Shown here in pieces: positions 27,097 through 36,153 of a stretch of 64,000 bases of DNA. A program made the position numbers and the translations under genes. The number at the start of each line of letters is the position of its first letter. The stretch's first letter is position 1. Source of the DNA: Gammaproteobacteria bacterium (GTDB lineage: Bacteria; Pseudomonadota; Gammaproteobacteria; SZUA-140); assembly GCA_016716465.1 (NCBI GenBank), contig JADJWH010000004.1, positions 558,001-622,000 of the forward strand, read 5' to 3'. The notes under the pieces are model-generated. The model saw only the letters and a program-made list of their open reading frames with translations. It did no database searches and had not been told where the DNA came from.

Positions 27097-27129
27097 TATT
27101 GCTGAGCCATATATATAAGGAAAGCGACC

Positions 27130-28410
27130 ATGACCCAGTCCCACGAACTGTTTGCCAAGGCCCAGCGGGTGATCCCCGGTGGCGTCAACTCCCCGGTGCG
27201 CGCCTTCCGCGGCGTCGGCGGCGAACCGGTCTTCATCAAGCGCGCCGAGGGCGCCTACATCGTCGATGCCGACGAGCGCCGCTACGTCGACTACGTCGGT
27301 TCCTGGGGGCCGATGATCCTCGGCCATGCCCATCCCAAGGTCATCGCCGCGGTGAAGGCCGCGGTCGATAACGGCCTCGGCTTCGGCGCGCCGACCGAGA
27401 TCGAGACGCGCATGGCCGAGATGATCTGCCGCCTGGTCGGTTCGATCGAGATGGTGCGCATGGTCAGCTCCGGCACCGAGGCCACCATGAGCGCGATCCG
27501 TCTGGCGCGCGCCTACACCGGCCGCGACAAGATCGTGAAGTTCGAGGGCTGTTACCACGGCCATTCCGATTCTCTGCTGGTGAAGGCTGGCTCGGGCGCG
27601 CTGACGCTCGGCGTGCCGACCTCGCCCGGCGTGCCGGTGGCGCTCGCCGAGCACACCATCACAGTGCCCTACAACGACCTCGACCAGGTCAAACAGGTGT
27701 TCGACCAGGTCGGACACCAGATCGCCTGCATCATCGTCGAGCCGGTGGCCGGCAATATGAACTGCATCCTGCCCAAGGCCGGTTTCCTGAGCGGACTGCG
27801 CGCGCTGTGCGACAAGTACGAGTCGGTGCTGATCTTCGACGAGGTGATGACCGGCTTCCGCGTCGCGCTCGGCGGCGCGCAGCAGCGCTTCGGCGTCCGG
27901 CCCGACCTCACCACGCTCGGCAAGGTCATCGGCGGCGGGTTGCCGGTCGGCGCCTTCGGCGGCCGGCGCGCGATCATGGAAAAGCTCGCCCCGCTCGGCC
28001 CGGTCTATCAGGCCGGCACGCTGTCGGGCAACCCGGTCGCGCTCGCCGCCGGTCTCGCCACGCTGCTGGAACTGACCCAGCCGGGCTTCTACGAGGAACT
28101 CAGCGCGACGACCAAGCGCATCGCCGAGGGCCTGCTGACGCGCGCCAAGGCCTTCAACATCCCGCTCACCGTCAACTACGTCGGCGGCATGTTCGGCGTC
28201 TTCTTCACCGAGGAGGAGAAGGTCGAGGATTACTACCAGGTCACCAATTCCAACATCGACCGCTTCCGCCTGTTCTTCCACGGCATGCTGGAGCAGGGGA
28301 TCTATCTCGCGCCCTCGGCCTACGAGGCGTGCTTCGTGTCGTCGGCGCACGGCAAGACCGAGATCAAGCAGACGCTGATCGCCGCGGAGCAGGTGCTCTC
28401 CCGGCTCTGA
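27130..28410 (+). CDS. hemL: Glutamate-1-semialdehyde 2,1-aminomutase
   Basis: PLP enzyme giving 5-aminolevulinate in the C5 route of tetrapyrrole synthesis. 426 aa, as in E. coli. Motifs: VIPGGVNSPVRAFRGVGG, VGSWGPMILGHAHP, SSGTEATMSAIRLAR, FEGCYHGHSD, IFDEVMTGFRVALGG, the PLP lysine K265 in LGKVIGGGLPVGAFGG, and GTLSGNPVALAAG. An AAGGA sequence lies a few bases before the ATG. Its usual promoter region has been filled by the palindromic repeat. Confidence 0.96.
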   Translation: MTQSHELFAKAQRVIPGGVNSPVRAFRGVGGEPVFIKRAEGAYIVDADERRYVDYVGSWGPMILGHAHPKVIAAVKAAVDNGLGFGAPTEIETRMAEMICRLVGSIEMVRMVSSGTEATMSAIRLARAYTGRDKIVKFEGCYHGHSDSLLVKAGSGALTLGVPTSPGVPVALAEHTITVPYNDLDQVKQVFDQVGHQIACIIVEPVAGNMNCILPKAGFLSGLRALCDKYESVLIFDEVMTGFRVALGGAQQRFGVRPDLTTLGKVIGGGLPVGAFGGRRAIMEKLAPLGPVYQAGTLSGNPVALAAGLATLLELTQPGFYEELSATTKRIAEGLLTRAKAFNIPLTVNYVGGMFGVFFTEEEKVEDYYQVTNSNIDRFRLFFHGMLEQGIYLAPSAYEACFVSSAHGKTEIKQTLIAAEQVLSRL

Positions 28411-28423
28411 GCGGGATCGCCGG

Positions 28424-29470
28424 ATGGGCATGCGCTATTCACCGCTCGGACGCACCGGCCTCGAGGTGAGCCGCATCTGTCTCGGCACCATGACCTGGGG
28501 CGAGCAGAACAGCGAGCGCGAGGCGCACGCGCAGCTCGATGCCGCGCTCGCGGCCGGCGTCAACTTCATCGACACCGCGGAGATGTACCCGGTGCCGCCG
28601 AAGGCCGAGACCTACGGCCGCACCGAGCAATACATCGGCAGCTGGCTCAAGGCGCGCGCCAACCGCGATCGCGTGATCCTCGCGACCAAGGTGATGAGCC
28701 GCTCCGATGACCTCACCCACGTGCGCGGCGGCAGCACGCGCCTGACGCGCGCCAACATCGAGGCCGCGCTCGATGCCAGCCTAAAGCGGTTGCAGACCGA
28801 TTACATCGATCTCTATCAGCTGCACTGGCCTGACCGCCGCACCAACACCTTTGGCCGGCTCGGCTATGTGCACGACGGCGCGGACGCGCCGGTGCCGATC
28901 GAGGAATCGCTGGCCGCGCTGGCCGATCTGGTCACGGCCGGCAAGGTGCGCCACATCGGCGTGTCGAACGAGACGCCGTGGGGCGTCGCGCAGTTCCTGC
29001 GGCTGTCGCAGGAGCGCGACTGGCCGCGCATCGCCAGCATCCAGAATCCCTACAGCCTGCTCAACCGCAGCTTCGAGGTCGGCCTCGCCGAATTCGCGCA
29101 TCGCGAAGACCTCGGCCTGCTCGCGTATTCGCCGCTCGGCTTCGGCGTGCTGAGCGGCAAGTATCTCGACGGCGCGCGTCCGGAAGGCGCGCGCCTGACG
29201 CTGTTCACCCGCTTCCGGCGCTACACCGGCGAGAGCGCGCAGCAGGCCGTGCGCGCCTATGCCGACCTGGCGCGCCGCCATGGCCTCGACCCGGCACAAA
29301 TGGCGCTCGCCTACGTCAACACGCGGCCGTTCCTCACCAGCACCATCATCGGCGCGACCACGCTGCAACAGTTGCGCGACGACATCGCCAGCATCGAGCT
29401 GACGCTACCCGACGAGGTGATCGCCGGCATCGAGGCGATCCATGTCGCGCACCCGAATCCCTGTCCGTGA
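28424..29470 (+). CDS. tas: Aldo/keto reductase, Tas type
   Basis: 348 aa NADPH-dependent oxidoreductase with the aldo/keto reductase barrel. It follows E. coli Tas closely: GTMTWGEQNSEREAHAQLD, FIDTAEMYPVPPKAETYG (catalytic Asp and Tyr), LATKV (Lys), SLKRLQTDYIDLYQLHWP (His), IQNPYSLLNRSFEVGLAE and HGLDPAQMALAYVNTRPF. The physiological substrate of Tas is not firmly known. It starts 13 bases after hemL and is probably in the same transcript. Confidence 0.9.
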   Translation: MGMRYSPLGRTGLEVSRICLGTMTWGEQNSEREAHAQLDAALAAGVNFIDTAEMYPVPPKAETYGRTEQYIGSWLKARANRDRVILATKVMSRSDDLTHVRGGSTRLTRANIEAALDASLKRLQTDYIDLYQLHWPDRRTNTFGRLGYVHDGADAPVPIEESLAALADLVTAGKVRHIGVSNETPWGVAQFLRLSQERDWPRIASIQNPYSLLNRSFEVGLAEFAHREDLGLLAYSPLGFGVLSGKYLDGARPEGARLTLFTRFRRYTGESAQQAVRAYADLARRHGLDPAQMALAYVNTRPFLTSTIIGATTLQQLRDDIASIELTLPDEVIAGIEAIHVAHPNPCP

Positions 29471-29496
29471 GTGACGGTTCGATTCCAGGCCACGGC

Positions 29497-32469
29497 ATGC
29501 ATCAACTGAGACGCCTCGCCGCGGCCATCGCGCTGACCTTGTGCTTCGTTCATGTCGCGCCGGCGCGTGAACTCGCGCTCGAGCTCGATGCCTCCCGCCC
29601 GGGGCAGGAATTCCTGCTCGCCCCCGGTGGGCCATACGTGCGGGCCTCGCTCGCGGTCGGCGCTGAGGCACGCGCGGCCGCCTTCATCGGCGACATGGCC
29701 TTCATCGCCGCCGGGCGCGAAGGCCTGCGCATCGTCGATACGGCGCACGACGACACGGAACTCGCGCGCCTTGCGCTGGCCGCGCCCGTAACGCAGATCC
29801 GCGTCCAGGGCGATGTCGCGCTGCTGGCGGGGGCGCGCGAGCTGTTCATCGTAGACATATTCGACCCCGCGGCGCCGCGCCTGCGCGCGCGTCACCGCCT
29901 GGCGCAGCCGCTCGATGACATGATGCTGGATCGCGCGCAGGCCTGGCTGCTCGCCGGGCGCGAGCTGAGCCGGCTCGATCTGTCCGGCCCCGATCCCGTC
30001 GAGTCCGCTCACCTTACCCTGCCCGCGCGTGGACAGGGCCTCGCCGCGACGCAGACCCAGGTGTTCATCGCCGCCGGCGAGGCCGGCGTGCTGGTGCTCG
30101 ATGCGCAGCATCCGGCGGCGGCCGTCACGAGCCTGCGTACCGCCGGCCCCGCGCTCGACGTGGCGATCGCGGATTCCGCTCTGCTGGTGGCGGACGGCGC
30201 CGCGGGTGTCGCGGTGTTCGATATCCAGAACGATGACGTGATGCCGCGCTGGCTCGGCAGCTTCCGCCGCATCCCGGCCCTGCAACACATCGCGGCCGCC
30301 GGCACGCGCGCACTGGCCGAAGGCGTCGACGGCGGACTCTACCTGCTCGACATCGGCCGCCCGGCCTTCCCGAGCCTGCAATCCATCCTGATTCCGCCGG
30401 GACAGCACGTCTCAAGCGTTATGGATGACGTGCGCGCCGGCGTGCTCGCCGATGGCCGCCTGTCCGTCTACGATCTGCGTCCACAGACGCCGCGCCTCGG
30501 CAACGAAGGCCTCGACTTCGGCCAGGGCGTCAATCTCGGCGGCCAACGCCGCGTCTTCATCGCGGACGCCATCGCCTACGTCGCCGACTGGTTCTCCGGC
30601 TTGCATATCTATGATCTGCACGATGAACGGCGTCCGCAGCTGCTCTCGAGCTTTCACACCGACGGCTCATCGAAGGGCGTCGTGGTGCGCGACGGCATCG
30701 CCTATGTCGCCGACGACGATCACGGCCTGCAGATCCTCGACGTCAGCGACCCGCGCGCGCCGGTCCGGATCGCGGAACTGCCGACGCCGGGCCTGGCCTA
30801 CACGCCGGTGCTGGACGGCGATCTGCTCTATCTCGCCGTGCATCGCGGCGGCTTCATCATCGCCGACGTCAGCGACCCGCGCGCGCCGCGCACGATCGCC
30901 GAGGTCGACACGCCCGGCAAGGCCTGGTCGCTGCGCGTGCGCGACGGCGTGCTCTATGTCGCCGACGACGACAGCGGCCTGCTGGTGTTCGACGTGCGCG
31001 ACCCGCGCGCGCCGCTCGAGATCGGCCGCTTCAATCCCGGCGGCGCCGCCGAGGAAGTGTTGCTCGACGGATCGCGCGCCTACGTCGCCTTCTTCGATCG
31101 CGGCGTCTATGTGCTCGACATCTCCGAACCCGGCCTGCCGGTCGAGATCGGCCATGTCGCCACGCCCGGCAACGCGCGCGGGCTCGATCGGCGCGGCACG
31201 CTGTTGTACGTGGCCGACTGGCTCGCCGGCGTGCAGGTGGTCGACGTCGCCGATGCCGAGCATCCACGCATCATCGGCGGTTACGACACCGACGGCGCCG
31301 CCTGGGGCGTGCAGCTCAGGGGCGACTATGCCTATGTGATGGACTGGTGGGGCGGTATCAGCGTGCTCGATATCTCCCGGCCCGGCGAGCCGCGCCGCGC
31401 CGGCGGTTATCCGCGCAAGGACACCGTGCGCGCCGTCGCCCTCGGCGACCGCTTCGCCCTGATCGCACAGGGCGCGGCCGGCGTGCAGGTGTTCGACACC
31501 CAGAACCCGCTCAACCCGACCTGGATGACCGGCGTCGACATCGCGGCGGCGGAGCAGGTGGCCGTGCTCGGCGAGCGCGCCTATGTGCTGCACGACGGCG
31601 GGCGTCTCGCCGAACTCGATATCGCGAATCCATTCCAGACGCGTCTGATCGACGACCTGAAACTCGAGGCGCCCGCGCACGGACTGAGCGCGGCGGTCGA
31701 TCGCCTGCTGCTGACGGAGGAGCGCGCCGTTACCCTGTTCGATCCGGTCGAGCGCACCACGACGCGTTACGCGCTGCGCGACCGCATCAGCACCGCCGCC
31801 TACGCCGACGAACGCCTCTACCTCGCCGTGCGCGGCAGCGGGCTCATGGCCGCCGTGCCCGACCATGGCAAGGTCCGGCCGCTCACCGTATATCCGCTGG
31901 AAGGCGAGATCACCCGGCTGCGCATCGCCGGCCAGCGCGCGTACCTCGCCGTGGCGGGTGAGGGCGTGCGCATCCTCGCGCTGGGCGACAGCGGCATGAC
32001 CGAGCTCGCGCGCCTGCCGCTGGCCAGCGAGATCACCGACATCCAGCTCGACGGCAACACCCTGTACGCGATCGCGGACCGTTCCCGCGTCTATACCTTC
32101 GACGTTGCCGAGCCCGCGCACTGGCGCCTGCTCAACCGCTACGACACCCTGGGCGCGGTCAATGGCCTCGTCGCGCGCGGCGGCTTCCTCTATCTCACCG
32201 GCGGCGACACCCTCGCCGCGCTGCAGGCGCTGCCGCCGCTCGCGCTGCAACCCGGCGCTGACGGCAAGGGCCGCGTCGAGCTGCCGACCGATCTGCCCGC
32301 CGGCAGCTATGACCTCGTCGCGGTCGACCGCGACGGGAAACCGCTGGATCGCATCGCGCGCCGTGACGCGCTGACCATCGAGCCGCTGCGCTTCGGCAAG
32401 CCGAAGATCACGCCGGAGCAATTCAAGGCGCTGATGGAGCAGTACAAGAAATCCGCGGGACAACCCTAG
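29497..32469 (+). CDS. Large exported LVIVD-repeat beta-propeller protein, 990 aa
   Basis: The ATG at 29497 was chosen because it begins a signal peptide (LRRLAAAIALTLCFVHVAPA); the frame is open further upstream but overlaps tas. The mature protein is built from about 18-20 repeats of 40-45 residues with the pattern AYVAD.. GL.I.D..DP..P (for example VADDDHGLQILDVSDPRAP), the LVIVD type found in some secreted or surface proteins, so two or more propellers are likely. The last ~80 residues (from about 900) differ: a short beta domain (DLPAGSYDLVAVDRDG) and a charged helix ending in KKSAGQP. Role unknown. Confidence 0.75.
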   Translation: MHQLRRLAAAIALTLCFVHVAPARELALELDASRPGQEFLLAPGGPYVRASLAVGAEARAAAFIGDMAFIAAGREGLRIVDTAHDDTELARLALAAPVTQIRVQGDVALLAGARELFIVDIFDPAAPRLRARHRLAQPLDDMMLDRAQAWLLAGRELSRLDLSGPDPVESAHLTLPARGQGLAATQTQVFIAAGEAGVLVLDAQHPAAAVTSLRTAGPALDVAIADSALLVADGAAGVAVFDIQNDDVMPRWLGSFRRIPALQHIAAAGTRALAEGVDGGLYLLDIGRPAFPSLQSILIPPGQHVSSVMDDVRAGVLADGRLSVYDLRPQTPRLGNEGLDFGQGVNLGGQRRVFIADAIAYVADWFSGLHIYDLHDERRPQLLSSFHTDGSSKGVVVRDGIAYVADDDHGLQILDVSDPRAPVRIAELPTPGLAYTPVLDGDLLYLAVHRGGFIIADVSDPRAPRTIAEVDTPGKAWSLRVRDGVLYVADDDSGLLVFDVRDPRAPLEIGRFNPGGAAEEVLLDGSRAYVAFFDRGVYVLDISEPGLPVEIGHVATPGNARGLDRRGTLLYVADWLAGVQVVDVADAEHPRIIGGYDTDGAAWGVQLRGDYAYVMDWWGGISVLDISRPGEPRRAGGYPRKDTVRAVALGDRFALIAQGAAGVQVFDTQNPLNPTWMTGVDIAAAEQVAVLGERAYVLHDGGRLAELDIANPFQTRLIDDLKLEAPAHGLSAAVDRLLLTEERAVTLFDPVERTTTRYALRDRISTAAYADERLYLAVRGSGLMAAVPDHGKVRPLTVYPLEGEITRLRIAGQRAYLAVAGEGVRILALGDSGMTELARLPLASEITDIQLDGNTLYAIADRSRVYTFDVAEPAHWRLLNRYDTLGAVNGLVARGGFLYLTGGDTLAALQALPPLALQPGADGKGRVELPTDLPAGSYDLVAVDRDGKPLDRIARRDALTIEPLRFGKPKITPEQFKALMEQYKKSAGQP

Positions 32470-32476
32470 GCGCGCC

Positions 32477-33028
32477 ATGTCCGGACTCCTGACCGGGCTG
32501 CCCGCGGTGATTGCGCCCGGCGCGCGCCTGCTGATCCTCGGTTCGCTGCCCGGCGCCGAATCGCTGCGCCGACACGAATACTACGCCCACCCGCGCAACC
32601 TGTTCTGGGATATGATCGAACAGGTGTGCGCCATCCCGCGCGCATTGCCCTATGAAGAGCGACTGGCACGGATGAAGGATGCGCGGCTCGCGCTGTGGGA
32701 TGTCGTCGGGCGCTGCCGGCGCCCGGGCAGCCTGGACAGCGCGATCGATCCGGCCTCCGTAGTCGTCAATGATTTCGCCGCGGTCTTTCATGCGCACCCG
32801 ACCCTCGGCACCGTTTGCTTCAACGGCCAGAAGGCCGCCGCGCTCTATCGCCGATTTGTGCAGCCGCGACTCGATGCACACTGTGACCACATCGTCTATC
32901 ACACCCTGCCCTCGACCAGCCCCGCCCACGCCGCGCTGCCGGCCGCGGAAAAACTCCGCCGCTGGCGCAGCGCGCTGAAATCCACGAGCCAGGGGGGCGT
33001 GGATACCTCATCCGGACAGGTGCGCTAG
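32477..33028 (+). CDS. Hypoxanthine-DNA glycosylase (uracil-DNA glycosylase family 6)
   Basis: 183 aa. The UDG-fold signature of family 6 is seen: LLILGSLPGAESLRRHEYYAHPRNLFWDMI, then ALWDVVGRCRRPGSLDSAI, the FNGQKAAALYRRF segment and LPSTSPAHAAL, which carries the second catalytic loop. Family members remove deaminated adenine (hypoxanthine) and some uracil from DNA. The ATG at 32477 is seven bases after the LVIVD gene. The extreme C-terminus (STSQGGVDTSSGQVR) is a loose tail. Confidence 0.82.
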   Translation: MSGLLTGLPAVIAPGARLLILGSLPGAESLRRHEYYAHPRNLFWDMIEQVCAIPRALPYEERLARMKDARLALWDVVGRCRRPGSLDSAIDPASVVVNDFAAVFHAHPTLGTVCFNGQKAAALYRRFVQPRLDAHCDHIVYHTLPSTSPAHAALPAAEKLRRWRSALKSTSQGGVDTSSGQVR

Positions 33029-33081
33029 ACTGTGTATCATCCATTCGTTCCGGGTGCGATTGCCCGCGGAGGAGAATCGCC

Positions 33082-33594
33082 ATGAATTCGGAAGAGCTGC
33101 GCGCCCTGCAGGCGCCGGTGAAAGAACGCTATCGCACCGCGCCCGAGACGGCGCTGGTGACGTTGCGCGCGCAGGGCCGGCTCGGAGCGGGCGTGAGTTG
33201 CAGCATCGAGACCGGTCAGGCCCTCGTCAAGGCCGGGCTGCATCCGGCCACGGGCGGCGACGGTCTCAGCGTGTGTTCCGGCGACATGCTGCTCCAGGCA
33301 CTGGCCGCCTGCGCCGGCGTGACCCTGAACGCGGTTGCGACCGCGATCGGCATCGAGCTGCGCGACGCAACGGTCCATGTGGAAGGCGATCTCGATTTTC
33401 GCGGCACGCTCGGCGTATCGAAGGAGGTTCCGGTCGGATTCCGCGAAATCCGTCTCGGCTTCGAGCTCGATACCGATGCCGATGAGGAAACGATCGAAAC
33501 ACTGCTGCGCCTGACCGAGCGTTACTGCGTGGTGTACCAGACATTGGCCCGACCGCCGGTGCTGACGATGACGCACTGGAGCAGCGGTCGCTGA
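33082..33594 (+). CDS. OsmC family peroxidase-like protein
   Basis: 170 aa. The two conserved cysteines of the OsmC fold are C65 (LSVCSGDMLLQAL) and C77 (AACAGVTLNAVATAIG). The C-terminal half has the strand pattern VHVEGDLDFRGTLGVSKEVPVGFREIRLGFELD and a final helix LRLTERYCVVYQTL. Family members reduce organic hydroperoxides. The ATG at 33082 has GGAGGAGAATCGCC upstream. A palindromic repeat follows 24 bases after the stop. Confidence 0.82.
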   Translation: MNSEELRALQAPVKERYRTAPETALVTLRAQGRLGAGVSCSIETGQALVKAGLHPATGGDGLSVCSGDMLLQALAACAGVTLNAVATAIGIELRDATVHVEGDLDFRGTLGVSKEVPVGFREIRLGFELDTDADEETIETLLRLTERYCVVYQTLARPPVLTMTHWSSGR

Positions 33595-33618
33595 GGACCG
33601 GCTAGAGGTAAGCAGGGA

Positions 33619-33646
33619 AAGGGGACAGATTTAAATCTGTCCCCTT
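33619..33646. repeat. Loop-less form of the palindromic repeat
   Basis: A perfect 28-base palindrome made of the arm AAGGGGACAGATTT and its reverse complement joined directly, with no loop. It looks like the end product of losing the inner part of a full copy such as 17953-18025. Confidence 0.85.
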
Positions 33647-33692
33647 ACACTCTACGAACCGGTTTACCAATCCATCCCCGAATACCAATCAC

Positions 33693-34463
33693 ATGAAAAT
33701 CCCGCAGGACTTCCGCCAGTTCAACGCCGACTACTTCCGGCCGGCGCGCAAGCGCAAGAAGCGCCGGCACCCGGTCCGCCGCTTCCTCGCATGGACGGCC
33801 GGCCTCCTGCTCGCGCTGTTTCTCGGCTTCAACCTGTGGGTGCTGGCGCAGCTCTGGTGGTGGAGAGACCACAATCCGGGCGCCAGCGCGTTCATGGAGG
33901 CGCGCCTCGCGCGCCTGCAGGAGACCCACCCTGATGCCGGCCTGCATCATCGCTGGATGCCGTACGACCGCATCTCGCTGAGCCTGAAGCAGGCCGTCGT
34001 CGCGGCCGAGGACGCGCGCTTCATGGAGCACACGGGCTTCGACTGGGAAGGCATCGAGAACGCGCTCAGCAAGAACCTGAAACAGGGCAAGCTCGTCGCC
34101 GGCGGTTCCACCATCAGCCAGCAGCTGGCCAAGAACCTGTTCCTGTCCGGCCGGCGCAGCTTCCTGCGCAAGGGCGAGGAGGCGCTGATCACCGTGATGA
34201 TCGAGTCCATGTGGAGCAAGCGCCGCATCCTCGAGGTCTATCTCAACGTGGCCGAATGGGGCGAGCGCATCTACGGTGCCGAGGCCGCCGCGCGCCAGTA
34301 CTACCGGATCCCGGCCATCGGCCTCACCAGCTGGCAGTCCGCCCGCCTCGCCGCCATGCTCCCGCGCCCGGGCTACTACGAAACCCATGGCGACTCCCGC
34401 TGGCTCGGCATCCGCGCCCGGATGATTTCGGGCTATATGCGTGATGTCAGGGTGCCGGAGTAA
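33693..34463 (+). CDS. mtgA: Monofunctional biosynthetic peptidoglycan transglycosylase
   Basis: 256 aa. After a basic N-terminus (KRKKRRHPVRR) there is one membrane helix (FLAWTAGLLLALFLGFNLWVL) and a GT51 domain: VVAAEDARFMEHTGFDWEGIENAL (catalytic Glu in EDARF), GGSTISQQLAKNLFLSGRRS, RKGEEALITVMIESMWSKRRILEVYLNVAEWG and GIYGAEAAA-like IYGAEAAARQYY. It polymerises lipid II glycan strands without a transpeptidase domain. It is the last housekeeping gene before the cassette array. Confidence 0.94.
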   Translation: MKIPQDFRQFNADYFRPARKRKKRRHPVRRFLAWTAGLLLALFLGFNLWVLAQLWWWRDHNPGASAFMEARLARLQETHPDAGLHHRWMPYDRISLSLKQAVVAAEDARFMEHTGFDWEGIENALSKNLKQGKLVAGGSTISQQLAKNLFLSGRRSFLRKGEEALITVMIESMWSKRRILEVYLNVAEWGERIYGAEAAARQYYRIPAIGLTSWQSARLAAMLPRPGYYETHGDSRWLGIRARMISGYMRDVRVPE

Positions 34464-34871
34464 CGGGTAGCCGAGATTTAGATTTCACGGCACTACACCG
34501 TTATTCGGGAACAACGAACTGCGGATCTGTCGGATCAGATTTTTTGGAATGCCCGCACGGGCTGGTGACGACTGGTTCTAAGCTTCTGCAGAGGTGCTTA
34601 CCGTTCAAGATCATCAAACGCTCCACCCGAAAGACTTAAGACTTTTAGGTATGGTAGCTGTAATGGCGTACGCGAATCGTAGTGCGCAGTCTTTCCAGTA
34701 ATGGCGACTTCTTCATGATCTGCCCTCCGTGGCAACATGAAACCGATAAAGTATCCCTTTGTCCGCAGGGATTCCATTATCTATCCGGATAATCAATCAG
34801 ATAAACGACATGGCTGCGTGATAAATATAAAACTGCTACGTTATAACGTATAACTTTTATATCTACTCACT
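34464..34871. other. 408-base gap between mtgA and the first cassette
   Basis: No gene or integrase remnant is recognisable. GC content falls sharply compared with mtgA. Near the right end there is a short palindrome, GTTATA-ACG-TATAAC (34840-34854), whose halves resemble integron core sites, 17 bases before the first cassette boundary. No clear attI or strong promoter was found. Confidence 0.5.
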
Positions 34872-34898
34872 GTTAGGGCGCATCATTAGGCATTGGCT

Positions 34899-36044
34899 AT
34901 GGAAACAAGGACAGTTAAATCTACTTCAAGAATGACTGCATCCTCAGACGATTTAATCCTGCGCGAGACAGACATCACGCGCTTGATCTTTCGACCAATT
35001 CTGGTTGATAACCAAAATCAGCAGGAAGCATCGGTTAAGGGTGCCTTCCTATTTCAAAGAAAGGGAAAGGCTGATGAGTGGGAGGACATAGAGGCGATAC
35101 CGCTTTCAAAGCTTAAGAAAGGCGAAGGCGTAAAGCTAGAGCTAAAGTCTGCCGAGCTTCTTACTCTGTTTCATGAAATCGAAATTCTTTATGAAATGTA
35201 CACGCAGGGAGGTATCCCCAAGGGGAAAGCCCACTATGTGAAAGCCAACAAAGCTTTCGAAGCCATATTTGCACTCGGAGACGAGGAGATTACCACCTTA
35301 ATCCAAGGTCAGCAGTACCTGGGTGCTCAAGCCATTGGCAGGCTAATTAAATGGGCGAGTAATGCGCGAAATTTCAAATTGATGTTCGAGAAATTGGAAG
35401 TTCTGGAGCCAGAAAGCCTTTCCAACCTCAATACAGCCATTGGCATATCGACTCTGAAATCGGCTTTAGTAACGTGGTCCAAAAATCGAAACAACGCTGA
35501 TGAGGACTTCTGGCAACAGGTGCTTATAAAGCAAGAGTTTGTGTTGGAGCAGATATTCCATGTGCCAATCTTCGTTATTAAGAGCAAGGCGTACATGGGC
35601 GGCAAGAACGCAACTAATGAAGGGGGCCGAGTTGTAGACTTCCTAATTCGGAACGACATTACAAAAGCAGTTGGTCTCGTCGAAATAAAAACGCCTTCCA
35701 CCAAGCTGCTCGGCCCCATCTACAGAAATGGAATATATAACATCTCTTCCGAGCTTAGTGGCGCAGTACTTCAAGTTCTTAATTATCGCGATTCTCTCTC
35801 CCACGAAAGGGCGACGCTATTGTCCGGAGAGCTAGCCGAGTGTGGCGCGTTTGATCCAAAGTGTGTTGTGATTATTGGTCATGCGAAGAAGGAGCTCACG
35901 GATGCCGATATGGTGAGATCGTTTGAACTTTTTAGGAATCAGCTTGCTGACGTCGAAGTAATTACCTATGACGAGCTATTTGATCGAACAAAGAGATTGG
36001 TCGATACCCTTGAGGGATTGGGGGAAGTAGCTAATGCGCGCTAA
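34899..36044 (+). CDS. sduA: Shedu-type anti-phage nuclease (SduA, DUF4263)
   Basis: 381 aa from the ATG at 34899 (a TTG six bases earlier is possible). The C-terminal part, from about residue 205, is the DUF4263 nuclease: FWQQVLIKQEFVLEQIF, GGRVVDFLIRND (D247), VGLVEIKTPSTKLLG (E262 and K264 of the PD-(D/E)xK site), YNISSELSGAVLQVLNYRDSL (Q292-x3-Y motif). The N-terminal ~200 residues are the variable sensing region of Shedu proteins. Shedu is a known single-gene defence system; here it is cassette 1. The stop codon TAA is inside attC1. Base composition is well below the chromosomal GC. Confidence 0.85.
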   Translation: METRTVKSTSRMTASSDDLILRETDITRLIFRPILVDNQNQQEASVKGAFLFQRKGKADEWEDIEAIPLSKLKKGEGVKLELKSAELLTLFHEIEILYEMYTQGGIPKGKAHYVKANKAFEAIFALGDEEITTLIQGQQYLGAQAIGRLIKWASNARNFKLMFEKLEVLEPESLSNLNTAIGISTLKSALVTWSKNRNNADEDFWQQVLIKQEFVLEQIFHVPIFVIKSKAYMGGKNATNEGGRVVDFLIRNDITKAVGLVEIKTPSTKLLGPIYRNGIYNISSELSGAVLQVLNYRDSLSHERATLLSGELAECGAFDPKCVVIIGHAKKELTDADMVRSFELFRNQLADVEVITYDELFDRTKRLVDTLEGLGEVANAR

Positions 36045-36143
36045 CAAGTCGTTCAAAAGAGACCAAAGTATGCTGTCATGCCTTTTGCAAAATGCGCGAA
36101 AGCCACGCCAACATACTTTGGCTCCTTAACAGGGGCGTTAGGC
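36040..36143 (+). other. attC site 1
   Basis: Runs from GCTAACAAGTCGTTC to GTTAGGC. Inside, CCAAAGTATG and CATACTTTGG form an inverted pair, giving the folded bottom-strand structure that integron integrases use. Its opening CGCGCTAAC pairs with the GTTAGGGCGC start of cassette 1 at 34872, with small differences. Confidence 0.88.
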
Positions 36144-36153
36144 TTCTCAAGTA

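Noticed and set aside
29497..32469. Tandem repeats as a CRISPR-like array
   Set aside because: The repeats are protein-coding, imperfect and spaced by coding sequence for beta-propeller blades.
34464..34871. Integrase gene or attI at the left edge of the first array
   Set aside because: No tyrosine recombinase motif or long frame is present on either strand; only a short core-like palindrome was found.
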